64,000 nucleotides of DNA from Halomonas organivorans (GTDB lineage Bacteria; Pseudomonadota; Gammaproteobacteria; Pseudomonadales; Halomonadaceae), in assembly GCF_014192055.1 (NCBI RefSeq), contig NZ_JACHXM010000017.1:22685-86684 (forward strand). The letters run 5' to 3'. Made by a program: the position numbers and the translations under genes. Every line of letters begins with the position of its first letter. Within the stretch, counting starts at the first letter, position 1. The notes below the pieces were generated by a model that worked only from the letters and a program-made list of their open reading frames with translations, made no database searches and was not told the DNA's origin. Below are positions 37,979 through 47,353 of the stretch, one piece after another.

Positions 37979-40870
37979 ATGTTGACGCTACGCCAGGAAG
38001 ACGTCCTGCTCGGCTGCCGGGCCGAGCACTGGCGCGCCGCGCTGGACCAGGCCGCCGAATCGCTGCATGCCGCCGGGCTGGTCGCTCCCGAATACCGCGA
38101 CGGCCTCCACGCCCGGGAAGCCCAGTCCTCGACCTTCCTCGGCAACGCCATCGCCATCCCCCACGGCACCCCGGAGAGCCGCGAACACGTGCGTGCCACC
38201 GGCGTGCGAGTGCTGCAGTTTCCCGAGGGCATCGAGTGGCACGACGGCCAGCGCGTCCACGTGCTGGTGACCATCGCCGCCCAGAGCGACGAGCACCTGG
38301 ATATCCTGCGCCAGCTGACCCACGTGCTGGACCAGGACGGCATCGCCGAGCGCCTGGCCGGCGCCGAGCAAGCCGCCGAGATCGCCGAGCTGCTGTCGAA
38401 GGCGGTGGTCGAGGCGCGGCTGGACGCCGACACCCTGTGCCTGGGCTTCCCCGCTCGCGATCACCGTGAGCTGGCGCTGGCCGGCGCCGCTCGACTGCGC
38501 CAGGCCGAGTGCGTCGACGCCGCCTTCGTCGCTGCCGTGGCCGAGGCATCGCCGCGATCACTAGGCCGCGGCCTGTGGCTGGTGGCCAGCGACCGCGGCG
38601 TCGAGGTGCCGGCGCTGGCCCTGGCGACCCCGGCCGAGGCCCTGGAGGCCGACGGCTCCCCCATACAGGGCGTGTTCTGCCTGGCCGCCCAGGGCCAGGC
38701 CCACCGCGGCCTGCTCGAGCGGATCCTCGCCCTGCTCGACGGCGACGCCCCCGAGGCCCTGCATCGACTCGACGCCGACGCCCTGCTGGCACGGCTGGCC
38801 GGCGAGTCCGCCGCCGCCAGCCAACGCCTGGCCACGGTGCTCAACGCCCACGGCCTGCATGCCCGCCCGGCCAAGCAGCTGGTCCAGGTGGCCCGCGCCC
38901 AGGACACCGCGGTGCGCGTGCGCCTGGCCGAGGGCGGCTTCGATGCCGTCTCGGCAGCCAGCCTGACCAAGGTCATCAACCTCGGCGCCCGCCGCGGCCA
39001 GCAGCTGATCTTCAGCGCCGAGGGCGACGCCGCCGAGGCCGCGCTGGACGCGGTCTGCCAGGCCGTGGCGGACGGCCTCGGCGAGCACGTCGAGCCCTTC
39101 GACGCGTACCGCGAGCCGGTGGCCACGGAGCCGGAGAACACTCCGGCGCTGGAGCCGCTGGCCGACGATGTCGCCCACCCGGCGGTGGCCGCCTCGCCGG
39201 GGCTGGCCATCGCCCCGGCCTTCGTGCTGACCACGCCGAGCTTCGACTATCCGGCCCGCGCCGCCGACCCGGCCGCCGAGCGCCGTCGCCTGGAAGCGGC
39301 CATCCGCGAGGGTGGCGAACAGCTCGAGGCGCTGATCGGCCAGGCCCGCGGCGGCGAGGTCTCGCAGATCCTGTCGATGCACGAGGAGATGCTCGGCGAC
39401 CCCGAGCTGCACCAGGCCGCCCGCGAGGGCATCGACGAGGGCGCCTCCGCCGAGGCCGCCTGGTGGGAAGCGATCGACACCGCCGCCCAGGCCCAGGAGC
39501 GTCTGGCCGACAAGCTGCTCGCCGAGCGCGCCGCCGACCTGCGCGACGTGGGCCGCCGCGTGCTGGGCATCCTGTGTCGGGTCGAGCTGCCCGACCCGCC
39601 GGACCACCCCTACATCCTGGTCACCGACGACATCGGCCCCTCCGACGTCGCCCGCCTCGACACCAGCCGGGTGCGCGGGCTGCTTACCGCCCGCGGCGGG
39701 GCCACGGCCCACAGCGCCATCCTGGCCCGAGCGCTGGGCATTCCGGCCGTGGTCGGCGCCGGCGAGCGCATCCTGCTGCTCGACAATGGCACCGAGCTGA
39801 TCCTCGACGGCGAGCGCGGCCGCGTGACCCCGAATCCCGCCGCCGAGCGCCGCGAGGCCGCCGAGCAGCGCCTGGCCGAGCGCCGGCGCCGCGAGGCCGA
39901 AGCCTGGGAGGCCCGCTTCGAGGAGGCGCGCACCCGCGACGGCCATCGCGTCGAGGTCGCCTCCAACCTGGGCAACACCGCCCACGCCGCCGACGCCGTG
40001 GAGCGCGGCGCCGAGGGCGTCGGCCTGCTGCGCACCGAGTTCCTGTTCATGGCCCATGCCCAGCTGCCCGACCTCGACACCCAGGTCGGCGAGTACCGCG
40101 AGGCCCTCGACGCCCTGGACGGCCGCCCGCTGGTGGCGCGCACCCTGGACGTGGGCGGCGACAAGCCGCTGCCCTACTGGCCGGTGCCCCAGGAGACCAA
40201 CCCCTTCCTCGGCCTGCGCGGCATCCGCCTGGCGCTGACCAAGCCCGAGGTGCTCGAGACCCAGCTCCGCGCGCTGCTGATGGCCGCCGCGCCCTCGACC
40301 GAACCGAAGCGCGACGCCCGCCCGCTGCGCATCATGCTGCCGATGGTCAAGGACGTGGCCGAGTTCCGCGCCGCCCGCGCCATCCTCGACAGGCTGCTCG
40401 AGGAGCTGCCGGTCGGCGAGCGCAGCGACGACGTCCAGCTCGGGGTGATGATCGAGGTGCCCTCCAGTGCCCTGCTGGCGCCGACGCTGGCCGCCGAGGT
40501 GGACTTCTTCTCGGTGGGCACCAACGACCTGACCCAATACACCCTGGCCATCGACCGCGACCACCCCGAGCTCTCCGCCCAGGCCGACGGCCTGCACCCC
40601 GCGGTGCTCAAGCTGATCGAGATGACCGTGGCCGCGGCCCACGCCGAGGGCAAGTGGGTCGGCGTGTGCGGCGAGCTGGCCAGCGACGCCACCGCGGTGC
40701 CGGTGCTGGTCGGCCTCGGCGTCGACGAGCTCTCGGTCAGTGCCCGCCAGGTGCCGCTGGTCAAGGCGCGGCTGCGCGAGTTCGATCTCGAGGAGGCCCG
40801 AGCCCAGGCCGCGCTGGCACTGGCCCAGGCCACCGGCGAGGCGGTCCGCGACGCCCTGGAGGCCCGCTGA
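37979..40870 (+). CDS. fruB: Fructose PTS multiphosphoryl transfer protein (EIIA-HPr-EI fusion)
   Basis: A 963-residue fusion that passes phosphate from PEP to the fructose permease. Domain order: EIIA-Fru (phospho-His about 62, in IAIPHGTPE), an intermediate segment, HPr (phospho-His about 294, in NAHGLHARPAKQL), then enzyme I (phospho-His about 578, in GGATAHSAILARALG) with the PEP-binding C-terminal half. So one protein supplies the whole soluble phosphorelay, as in pseudomonad FruB. Start at 37979 has GGAG upstream. Overlaps fruK by one base. Confidence 0.96.
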   Translation: MLTLRQEDVLLGCRAEHWRAALDQAAESLHAAGLVAPEYRDGLHAREAQSSTFLGNAIAIPHGTPESREHVRATGVRVLQFPEGIEWHDGQRVHVLVTIAAQSDEHLDILRQLTHVLDQDGIAERLAGAEQAAEIAELLSKAVVEARLDADTLCLGFPARDHRELALAGAARLRQAECVDAAFVAAVAEASPRSLGRGLWLVASDRGVEVPALALATPAEALEADGSPIQGVFCLAAQGQAHRGLLERILALLDGDAPEALHRLDADALLARLAGESAAASQRLATVLNAHGLHARPAKQLVQVARAQDTAVRVRLAEGGFDAVSAASLTKVINLGARRGQQLIFSAEGDAAEAALDAVCQAVADGLGEHVEPFDAYREPVATEPENTPALEPLADDVAHPAVAASPGLAIAPAFVLTTPSFDYPARAADPAAERRRLEAAIREGGEQLEALIGQARGGEVSQILSMHEEMLGDPELHQAAREGIDEGASAEAAWWEAIDTAAQAQERLADKLLAERAADLRDVGRRVLGILCRVELPDPPDHPYILVTDDIGPSDVARLDTSRVRGLLTARGGATAHSAILARALGIPAVVGAGERILLLDNGTELILDGERGRVTPNPAAERREAAEQRLAERRRREAEAWEARFEEARTRDGHRVEVASNLGNTAHAADAVERGAEGVGLLRTEFLFMAHAQLPDLDTQVGEYREALDALDGRPLVARTLDVGGDKPLPYWPVPQETNPFLGLRGIRLALTKPEVLETQLRALLMAAAPSTEPKRDARPLRIMLPMVKDVAEFRAARAILDRLLEELPVGERSDDVQLGVMIEVPSSALLAPTLAAEVDFFSVGTNDLTQYTLAIDRDHPELSAQADGLHPAVLKLIEMTVAAAHAEGKWVGVCGELASDATAVPVLVGLGVDELSVSARQVPLVKARLREFDLEEARAQAALALAQATGEAVRDALEAR

Positions 40871-41844
40871 TGGCTCGCCTGCTGACCCTGACCCTGAATC
40901 CCGCCCTGGACCTCTCGGTGTCGCTTTCGCGCCTGGCCCCCGGCGAGGTCAACCGCACCCGCGAGACCCACCTCGAGGCCGCCGGCAAGGGCGTCAACGT
41001 GGCCCGGGTGCTGGCCGCCCTCGGCCACGAGGTCTGCGTCTCGGGCTTCCTGGGCGCCGACAACGACGGCCCCTTTCTGCGCGCCTTCGAGGCCCAGGGG
41101 CTCGAGGACGCCTTCCTGCGCGTGCCAGGCGAGACCCGCATCAACGCCAAGCTCGCCGAGGCCGACGGCCGGGTCACCGACATCAACGGCCCGGGGCCTG
41201 CCATCGACGCCGATGCCTGGGGGCGCCTGCTGGCCTGGCTCGATGAGCTGGCCGCCGATGCCTCCCGTCGCCCGGCAGCGGTGGTGATCGCCGGCAGCCT
41301 GCCGCCCGGCGTCTCGCCCGGCGCGCTGGCCGAACTGATCGCGCGGCTGCGCGATGCCGGCCTGCCGGTGTGGGTGGACACCAGCGGCGCGGCCCTGGCA
41401 GCCGCCATCGACGCTCGCCCCACCGCCGTCAAGCCCAACGAGCACGAGCTCGCCGCCTGGGCCGGCACGCCGCTCGACAGCCACGCCGCTCGTCTCGACG
41501 CCGCCCGTCGGCTGCACGCCGCCGGCATCGAGGAGGCGGTGCTCTCCGCCGGCGCCGAGGGCGTGCTATGGGTGGGCGGCCGCGGCGCCTGGCAGGCCGT
41601 TCCACCGCCCATGCCGGTAGCCAGCACGGTGGGTGCCGGCGACACCCTGCTGGCCGCGCTGCTGCACGGCGTGCTCGAAGGCCATCCGCCCGACGAGGCG
41701 CTGCGCCTGGCCGCCGCACTGTCCGCCGATGCGGTCCGTCATCTCGGCGTGGGCGACGCCCGCGCCGCCGATTTCCCGTCACTCCAACAACAGACGCGCG
41801 TCCACCGCCTGGCCGGTGACGACGCCGGGGGAGCCCTTTCATGA
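40870..41844 (+). CDS. fruK: 1-phosphofructokinase
   Basis: Phosphorylates fructose 1-phosphate to fructose 1,6-bisphosphate. The 324 residues carry the PfkB-type start TLTLNPALDLSV, the GKGVNVARVLAALG motif, and the GAGDTLLAALL catalytic loop. Its ATG shares one base with the fruB stop (TGATG) and its end overlaps fruA by four, giving a tight operon. Confidence 0.96.
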   Translation: MARLLTLTLNPALDLSVSLSRLAPGEVNRTRETHLEAAGKGVNVARVLAALGHEVCVSGFLGADNDGPFLRAFEAQGLEDAFLRVPGETRINAKLAEADGRVTDINGPGPAIDADAWGRLLAWLDELAADASRRPAAVVIAGSLPPGVSPGALAELIARLRDAGLPVWVDTSGAALAAAIDARPTAVKPNEHELAAWAGTPLDSHAARLDAARRLHAAGIEEAVLSAGAEGVLWVGGRGAWQAVPPPMPVASTVGAGDTLLAALLHGVLEGHPPDEALRLAAALSADAVRHLGVGDARAADFPSLQQQTRVHRLAGDDAGGALS

Positions 41845-43589
41845 ACGCCATCCTCATCACCGCCTGCCCCAGCGGCCTGGCCACCACTTTCCTCGCCGCC
41901 CGGCGCCTCGAGCAGGCCGCCGAGCGGCTCGGCTGGCAGACCACCGTGGAGATGCACGGCGAGCTCGCGCCGGTGCAGCCGGCTTCCGCCGAGGCCATCG
42001 AAGCCGCCGATCTCGTCATCGTCGCCGCCGACCACGTACCCGACCCGCAGCGCTTCAAGGGCAAGCGGCTGTTCCGCGCCGCCATCGACCAGGCGCTGCC
42101 GGATCCGGGCGCCTTTCTCGAGCGCGCCGAGGGCGAGGCCGAGGCCTTCGAGCCCGGCGACGCGGCACCCGCCGTCCAGCCCGCCAACGCCGCGCCCGGC
42201 GGCCAGCGTATCGTCGCCGTGACCGCCTGCCCCACCGGGGTGGCGCATACCTTCATGGCCGCGGAAGCCCTCAGTGAAGCAGGGAAATCTCTCGGCCATG
42301 CGATCCGGGTGGAGACCCAGGGCTCGGTGGGCGCCCAGGACCAGCTCACCGACGCAGAGATCGCAGGCGCCGACGTGGTGATCCTGGCCTGCGACATCGA
42401 GGTCGATCCCACCCGCTTCGCCGGCAAGCGGATCTACCGTACCTCCACCGGCAGCGCGCTGAAGAAGTCCCGCCAGACCATCGAGGCGGCGCTGGCCGAG
42501 GCCGCGGTGGAAGATGGCAGTGCGCCCTCGGGCGGCGGCGAGGCCAAGAAGAGCATCAAGGAAAAGGGCGTCTACAAGCACCTGCTGACCGGGGTGTCCT
42601 TCATGCTGCCGATGGTGGTGGCCGGCGGCCTTCTGATCGCGCTGTCGTTCGTGTTCGGCATCGAGGCCTTCAAGGAAGAAGGCACCCTGCCCGCCGCGCT
42701 GATGCAGATCGGCGGTGGCACGGCGTTTGCGCTGATGGTGCCGGTGCTGGCCGGCTACATCGCCTACTCCATCGCCGACCGCCCCGGCATCGCCCCAGGC
42801 ATGATCGGCGGCATGCTGGCCTCCAACATCGGTGCCGGCTTCATCGGCGGCATCCTGGCGGGCTTCCTGGCGGGCTACGCGGCCAAGGCGGTGACCCGCT
42901 ACGTCAAGCTGCCGGCCAGCGTCGAGTCGCTCAAGCCGATCCTGATCATCCCGCTGCTGGCCAGCCTCATCACCGGCCTGACCATGATCTACATCGTCGG
43001 CGAGCCGGTGGCGGCGATCCTCTCCGGGCTGACCAGCTTCCTCGAGAACATGGGCTCGACCAACGCCGTGCTGCTGGGCGGCCTGCTCGGCGCCATGATG
43101 TGCTTCGACATGGGCGGGCCGGTGAACAAGGCCGCCTACACCTTCGGCGTCGGCCTGCTGGCCTCCGAGACCTACGCCCCCATGGCGGCGATCATGGCCG
43201 CGGGCATGGTGCCGGCGATCGGCATGGGCATCGCCAGTTTCGTGGCCCGTGCGAAGTTCTCGGAGCCCGAGCGCGAGGCCGGCAAGGCGTCCTTCGTACT
43301 GGGCCTGTGCTTCATCACCGAGGGGGCCATCCCCTTCGCCGCCAAGGACCCGCTGCGGGTGATCCCGGCAAGCATCGTCGGCGGCGCCGTGACCGGCGCC
43401 ATGTCGATGCTGTTCGGCGCCAAGCTGATGGCGCCCCACGGCGGCATCTTCGTGCTGCTGATCCCCAACGCCATCACCCCGGTGGCCTGGTACCTGCTCG
43501 CCATCCTCGCCGGCAGCCTGATCACCGGGCTGGGCTATGCGGCGCTCAAGCGCGGCGACCAGGCGGTGGCGGTCGAGGCCAGCGCCTGA
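41841..43589 (+). CDS. fruA: Fructose PTS permease EIIB'BC
   Basis: A 582-residue fructose-specific permease. Two EIIB-like domains: the first (Cys9, ITACPSGLATTF) degenerate or structural, the second catalytic with phospho-Cys at about 130 (VTACPTGVAHTF). The EIIC domain begins near residue 245 with GVSFMLPMVVAGGLLIAL and has about nine helices, with the conserved GGPVNKAAYTF and FITEGAIPFAAKDP. Last gene of the fru operon; a strong terminator follows. Confidence 0.96.
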   Translation: MNAILITACPSGLATTFLAARRLEQAAERLGWQTTVEMHGELAPVQPASAEAIEAADLVIVAADHVPDPQRFKGKRLFRAAIDQALPDPGAFLERAEGEAEAFEPGDAAPAVQPANAAPGGQRIVAVTACPTGVAHTFMAAEALSEAGKSLGHAIRVETQGSVGAQDQLTDAEIAGADVVILACDIEVDPTRFAGKRIYRTSTGSALKKSRQTIEAALAEAAVEDGSAPSGGGEAKKSIKEKGVYKHLLTGVSFMLPMVVAGGLLIALSFVFGIEAFKEEGTLPAALMQIGGGTAFALMVPVLAGYIAYSIADRPGIAPGMIGGMLASNIGAGFIGGILAGFLAGYAAKAVTRYVKLPASVESLKPILIIPLLASLITGLTMIYIVGEPVAAILSGLTSFLENMGSTNAVLLGGLLGAMMCFDMGGPVNKAAYTFGVGLLASETYAPMAAIMAAGMVPAIGMGIASFVARAKFSEPEREAGKASFVLGLCFITEGAIPFAAKDPLRVIPASIVGGAVTGAMSMLFGAKLMAPHGGIFVLLIPNAITPVAWYLLAILAGSLITGLGYAALKRGDQAVAVEASA

Positions 43590-43611
43590 CCCTCCGCCAC
43601 CCACGATGACA

Positions 43612-43660
43612 GACGCCCCCGGCAGGCCGCAGCACGGCCTGCCGGGGGCGTCTTGGTTTT
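43612..43660 (+). terminator. Rho-independent terminator of fruBKA
   Basis: An 18-base stem (GACGCCCCCGGCAGGCCG with complement) around a CAGCA loop, followed by TTGGTTTT. The best-formed terminator for a plus-strand operon in the window. Confidence 0.88.
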
Positions 43661-43670
43661 CCGCCTCCCG

Positions 43671-44114
43671 TTACGGCACGTGCACCGTCAGGCACTCGCG
43701 CAGCTGGCGACATTCCTGCTGCTTGTGGCGGGCAAAGGCCAACAGCGCGGTCTCGAGTTCCGGGGTGGAGTTGGTGTCCAGCAGCAGGCGTGACAGCCGG
43801 CTCGCCTCGTCGGCCGCGTCCAGCGCTTCCTTCAGCGCCTGGCTGACGCTCATGGCCTCGACCGAGGGGATCGCCGGCGCCTCGTCCCGGGTGACGCAGG
43901 CGGCCAGTTCCACGCGCTCGGCGGCCGCGGTCAGGGCATCGAGCTGCTGTTCGCACTCGGCACCGAGGTCGGCCACCACGCGGCTGATATCGGCATGGCG
44001 AGTGGCCAACGCCTTGGAGAGCCGACGGTATCGCTGCAGGTCCTGGCTCTCGAGGCCACTGGCAAGCGTCAAGCGATCCTGGGGCAGCAGGGTCAGCGTG
44101 GTGATGTCATTCAT
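43671..44114 (-). CDS. Hypothetical protein, helical, four-helix-like
   Basis: A 147-residue protein that I do not recognise. It begins MNDITTLTLLPQDR and is almost entirely predicted helix with many Leu, Ala and charged residues (for example ARHKQQECRQLRECLTVHVP at the end), with two cysteines near the C-terminus. No signal peptide or membrane segment. The start has GAGGAA six bases upstream; longer in-frame starts are not supported. It converges on the fru terminator and lies next to the left border of the phthalate module. Confidence 0.55.
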   Translation of the reverse strand: MNDITTLTLLPQDRLTLASGLESQDLQRYRRLSKALATRHADISRVVADLGAECEQQLDALTAAAERVELAACVTRDEAPAIPSVEAMSVSQALKEALDAADEASRLSRLLLDTNSTPELETALLAFARHKQQECRQLRECLTVHVP

Positions 44115-44569
44115 AAGTCGCTTCCTCGTATTGTCGAAGGGACGAGACGCCGCGACGCGGGCGACGGCAACAAGACAAAGCAAGAGGCGGGCCAACTCGA
44201 GCAGAACGCAGGGTTTGCCATGGAAAGGCTCGGTCGCGCGAGCCGGCATATAGCGACGACGCACCACTCAGGCCACGGCGAAACGGGTGATGCATGCCCC
44301 TGGTGCACCAGGACCACGCCTCTCCCGGCTCGCTTCTTTCCATTCCTCGCAGCCCGCGACAGTCACATCGGCGCTTCTCGTGCATGGCCGTCGTGCAAGG
44401 GTCAGGGTGCTACCCAGGCGCCACAAGCTTGAGTTTCAGGGACGGGAGTGCCCGCGGGAGGCCTCACGGCCACACGACTAAAGTCGCAACGTCGCGCCTT
44501 GCATTCGTGCCATGAAAATACTTAGATATAAAAGCATTTGGCGACACGACAACAACGAGGGAGTCCCCC
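44115..44569. other. Intergenic region at the left border of the phthalate module
   Basis: The 455 bases hold no gene that I can support. At 44499-44528 a promoter-like pair TTGCAT-18-TAGATA is present; the CTTAGATAT sequence at 44521-44529 overlaps the -10, matching the palindrome before the oxygenase gene at the other end of the module. Confidence 0.55.
44499..44529 (+). promoter_or_regulatory. Promoter and operator candidate for the reductase arm
   Basis: TTGCAT (44499-44504) and TAGATA (44523-44528) with an 18-base spacer. The -10 overlaps CTTAGATAT, one and a half sides of the TTAGATATCTAA palindrome at 54709. A repressor bound there would block transcription. Confidence 0.5.
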
Positions 44570-45547
44570 ATGGCGACCACTGACAATGCAGTACCCATGA
44601 CCGCGCTAGAGGTTACCGCGCTGGATGCCATCGCCGAGGGCATCTATCGCCTCGAGTTCGCCCACCCGGAAGGCAACGAACTGCCCGAATTTACCCCCGG
44701 GGCCCATCTGCACATCGAGGTGCCGAATGGGCAGGTGCGCCGCTACTCGCTGTGCAATGATCCCGAAGAGCGAGAACGCTATGTCATCGCGGTCAAGCGT
44801 GAGGAGGCGGGCACCGGCGGCTCGAAGAGCCTGGTGGATGACACTCGGGTGGGAGATCGCCTGCAGGTATCGGCCCCCGTCAACGACTTCGAGCTGACAG
44901 GCAATCCGGCACGCTACGTGTTCATCGCTGGCGGCATCGGCATCACCCCGATCCTGTCGATGATCCACCACCTGCGCTCTACCGGTGGCAAGCCGTTCAA
45001 GCTTTACTACCTGACCCGCGAGCCGGAACAGACCGCCTTCCTCGAGGAGCTAAGCGGTCCCGAATTCCGCGGCAAGGTGTTGATCCATCATGACCACGGC
45101 GATCCGGACGACTCCTACGACCTGTGGCCGGTGCTGGAGCAGCCCAAGGGCGCACATATCTACTGCTGCGGCCCGCGCGGGCTGATGGAGGCAGTGCGCG
45201 ACATGACCGGCCACTGGTCATCCTCCAGCGTGCACTTTGAGGATTTCGGTGCCCAGAAGCAGGCCTCGGCAGAAAACGACACGCCGTTCACGGTGCGTCT
45301 GCACGCGACCGGCGAAGCGATCCCGGTGCCGGCGGGCGTCTCGATTCTCGAAGCCTTGCGGGCAAACGGCCATCACGTGCCCTATTCCTGCGAAAGCGGT
45401 ACCTGTGGCTCCTGTCGCTCAACGCTGATCGAGGGCGAGGCGGATCATCGCGACCTGGTGTTGTCCGACGCCGAGAGGGCCGACCACATCATGGTCTGTG
45501 TCTCTCGCGCCTGCTCCAAGGAGCTGGTGATCGACCTGCCGGAATGA
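44570..45547 (+). CDS. pht2: Phthalate dioxygenase reductase-type flavoprotein (FMN, NAD, 2Fe-2S)
   Basis: Passes electrons from NADH through FMN and a plant-type 2Fe-2S centre to the Rieske oxygenase. The 325 residues contain the class IA order: FMN domain with RRYSLCND, NAD domain with GGIGITPILSM, and C-terminal ferredoxin domain with CESGTCGSCRSTLIEG and a last Cys in VCVSRA. Length and order match Burkholderia phthalate dioxygenase reductase. VanB-type reductases are alike, so the substrate call depends on neighbours. First gene of the plus arm. Confidence 0.88.
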   Translation: MATTDNAVPMTALEVTALDAIAEGIYRLEFAHPEGNELPEFTPGAHLHIEVPNGQVRRYSLCNDPEERERYVIAVKREEAGTGGSKSLVDDTRVGDRLQVSAPVNDFELTGNPARYVFIAGGIGITPILSMIHHLRSTGGKPFKLYYLTREPEQTAFLEELSGPEFRGKVLIHHDHGDPDDSYDLWPVLEQPKGAHIYCCGPRGLMEAVRDMTGHWSSSSVHFEDFGAQKQASAENDTPFTVRLHATGEAIPVPAGVSILEALRANGHHVPYSCESGTCGSCRSTLIEGEADHRDLVLSDAERADHIMVCVSRACSKELVIDLPE

Positions 45548-45575
45548 ATCCGCCTTTTCCCCAGGAGTAGCGCCC

Positions 45576-46799
45576 ATGACAGACTCCCCCTTGAGGCTCG
45601 GGATCGCGGGGCTGGGCCGCGGCTTCATGCTGCTGCTGCCCACCCTCGCGGCGCACCCCGGCATCCGCCTGGTGGCCGCGGCCGACCCGCGTGAGGAGGC
45701 GCGCCGGCAATTCGTCGCCGACTTCTCCGCCACCGCCCATGCCGAGGTCTCGGCCCTGTGCGCCGATCCCGAGGTAGAGGCGGTGTACATCGCGACCCCT
45801 CACCAGTATCACCGCGAGCACGTCGAGATGGCCGCCCGGCATGGCAAGCACGTGCTGGTCGAGAAGCCTATGGCGCTCTCCCTGGCGGACTGCCAGGCCA
45901 TGATCGAGGCCATGCGCCGGGCCGGCCGCTGGCTGATGGTGGGCCACAGCCACAGCTTCGATGTGCCTTACCTGCGCACCCGGGCGCTGCTCGACAGCCA
46001 GGACTTTGGAGCGGTGCGTATGATCAGCGCGCTCAATTACACCGACTTCCTGTATCGCCCCCGCCGCCCCGAAGAACTGGACACGGCCCGCGGCGGCGGC
46101 GTGATGTTCAGCCAGGCCGCCCACCAGGTCGACGTCGTGCGACTCCTCGGCGGCTCGCCCGTCACGAGCGTGCGCGCCGCCACCGGATGCTGGGACGCCT
46201 CCCGCCCCACCGAGGGGGCCTATGGGGCCCTGCTGACCTTCGAAAACGGCGCCTTCGCCAACCTGACCTACAGCGGCTACGCCCATTTCGACAGCGACGA
46301 GCTGTGCGGCTGGAGCGGCGAGCTGGGGCAACCACGCGATCCCCGGGAATACGGCCAGGCCCGAGCGCGACTGGCGCAGCTGCAGGACGCCGAGGAGGAA
46401 GCCAGGGTCAAGAATGCCCGCACCTACGGTGCCGGACTGTCCCTCGCCGATACCAGCCTGGCCGACATCAGCCACAATCATTTCGGCTTCGTGGTGGTCT
46501 CCTGCGAGCGGGGCGACCTGCGTCCCACGCCACAGGGCATCGACGTGTTTCTGGACGGTCGACGCTACCGCGAGCCGCTGCCCCGGCCACGGATACCGCG
46601 ACGCGAGGTGCTCGACGAGCTGATCGCCGCCGTGCGCCACGACCGGCCCCCCATCCACTCCGGAGAATGGGGCATGGCCACCATGGAAGTGTGCCTCGCC
46701 ATGCTCGAATCCGCGGACCTGGGCCGTGATGTGACGCTGTCCCATCAAGTGAGTCTGGCGCAATCGATCGAGTACAATGGCGAGGTCGTATCACGATGA
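45576..46799 (+). CDS. pht4: Gfo/Idh/MocA dehydrogenase, phthalate cis-dihydrodiol dehydrogenase-like
   Basis: A 407-residue oxidoreductase with an N-terminal Rossmann loop (GIAGLGRGF), the family LVEKPMALS motif with the catalytic lysine, and a C-terminal GFO/IDH/MocA domain containing HQVDVVRLLGGSP. Predicted to oxidise cis-4,5-dihydro-4,5-dihydroxyphthalate to 4,5-dihydroxyphthalate with NAD, as Pht4 of Pseudomonas putida does; that reading depends on the reductase, oxygenase and decarboxylase in the same module. 28 bases after the reductase gene. Confidence 0.83.
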   Translation: MTDSPLRLGIAGLGRGFMLLLPTLAAHPGIRLVAAADPREEARRQFVADFSATAHAEVSALCADPEVEAVYIATPHQYHREHVEMAARHGKHVLVEKPMALSLADCQAMIEAMRRAGRWLMVGHSHSFDVPYLRTRALLDSQDFGAVRMISALNYTDFLYRPRRPEELDTARGGGVMFSQAAHQVDVVRLLGGSPVTSVRAATGCWDASRPTEGAYGALLTFENGAFANLTYSGYAHFDSDELCGWSGELGQPRDPREYGQARARLAQLQDAEEEARVKNARTYGAGLSLADTSLADISHNHFGFVVVSCERGDLRPTPQGIDVFLDGRRYREPLPRPRIPRREVLDELIAAVRHDRPPIHSGEWGMATMEVCLAMLESADLGRDVTLSHQVSLAQSIEYNGEVVSR

Positions 46800-46815
46800 C
46801 TTCGAGGACCTCACC

Positions 46816-47301
46816 ATGGCACGCAGCAACCATCAGGAAACCCAGACCGTCCTTCGACACTGGCAGGAGGACGTCCCGGACGACCGCCTGGCCCACCTGA
46901 TCCGGGACGCCGGGCGCGTACTGACCAAGAGCCTCCAGACGCGTCTGTCGGAGCACTCGGTGAGCTTCGGCCACTGGTCGTTCCTGCGAATCCTGTGGGT
47001 CACCGAGGGGCTGACCCAGCGAGAGCTCAGTGAAGAGGCCGGGCTCATGGAGCCCACCACCTTCACCGCGCTGAAGGCCATGGAAGCCAACGGCTTGATC
47101 GAGCGCCGCCAACTGAACGGCAACCGCAAGAATATCCACATCTACTTGACGCAAAGAGGGCGTGACTTGAAGAAGACGCTGGTCCCCCTGGCCGAGGAGA
47201 TCAACGAGATCGCCGTAAAAGGCGTCGATGACGATGACCTTCAGGTGACCCGGCGCACCCTGCTCAAGATCATCAGCAACCTGGCCAACGCCAACGAGTG
47301 A
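46816..47301 (+). CDS. MarR-family transcriptional regulator
   Basis: A 161-residue winged-helix regulator; the recognition region includes GLTQRELSEEAGLMEPTTFTALKAMEANGLIERR, and the wing KNIHIYLTQRGRD. Start at 46816 has GAGGA seven bases upstream and begins 16 bases after the dehydrogenase stop. Natural candidate to bind the TTAGATATCTAA palindrome and to respond to phthalate or an intermediate; both parts are inference. Confidence 0.88.
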   Translation: MARSNHQETQTVLRHWQEDVPDDRLAHLIRDAGRVLTKSLQTRLSEHSVSFGHWSFLRILWVTEGLTQRELSEEAGLMEPTTFTALKAMEANGLIERRQLNGNRKNIHIYLTQRGRDLKKTLVPLAEEINEIAVKGVDDDDLQVTRRTLLKIISNLANANE

Positions 47302-47353
47302 CGGAACGGGCCGGTTGCGTGTTCCCCTATCACAAGACAAGACAGGACAGGCA

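Noticed and set aside
38561..40642. Long minus-strand open frame opposite fruB
   Set aside because: It is a shadow of the fruB codon pattern; fruB has all three phospho-His domains.
41739..43604. Long Gly/His-rich minus-strand frame opposite fruA
   Set aside because: Antisense of the permease, no ribosome site, composition typical of a frame shadow.
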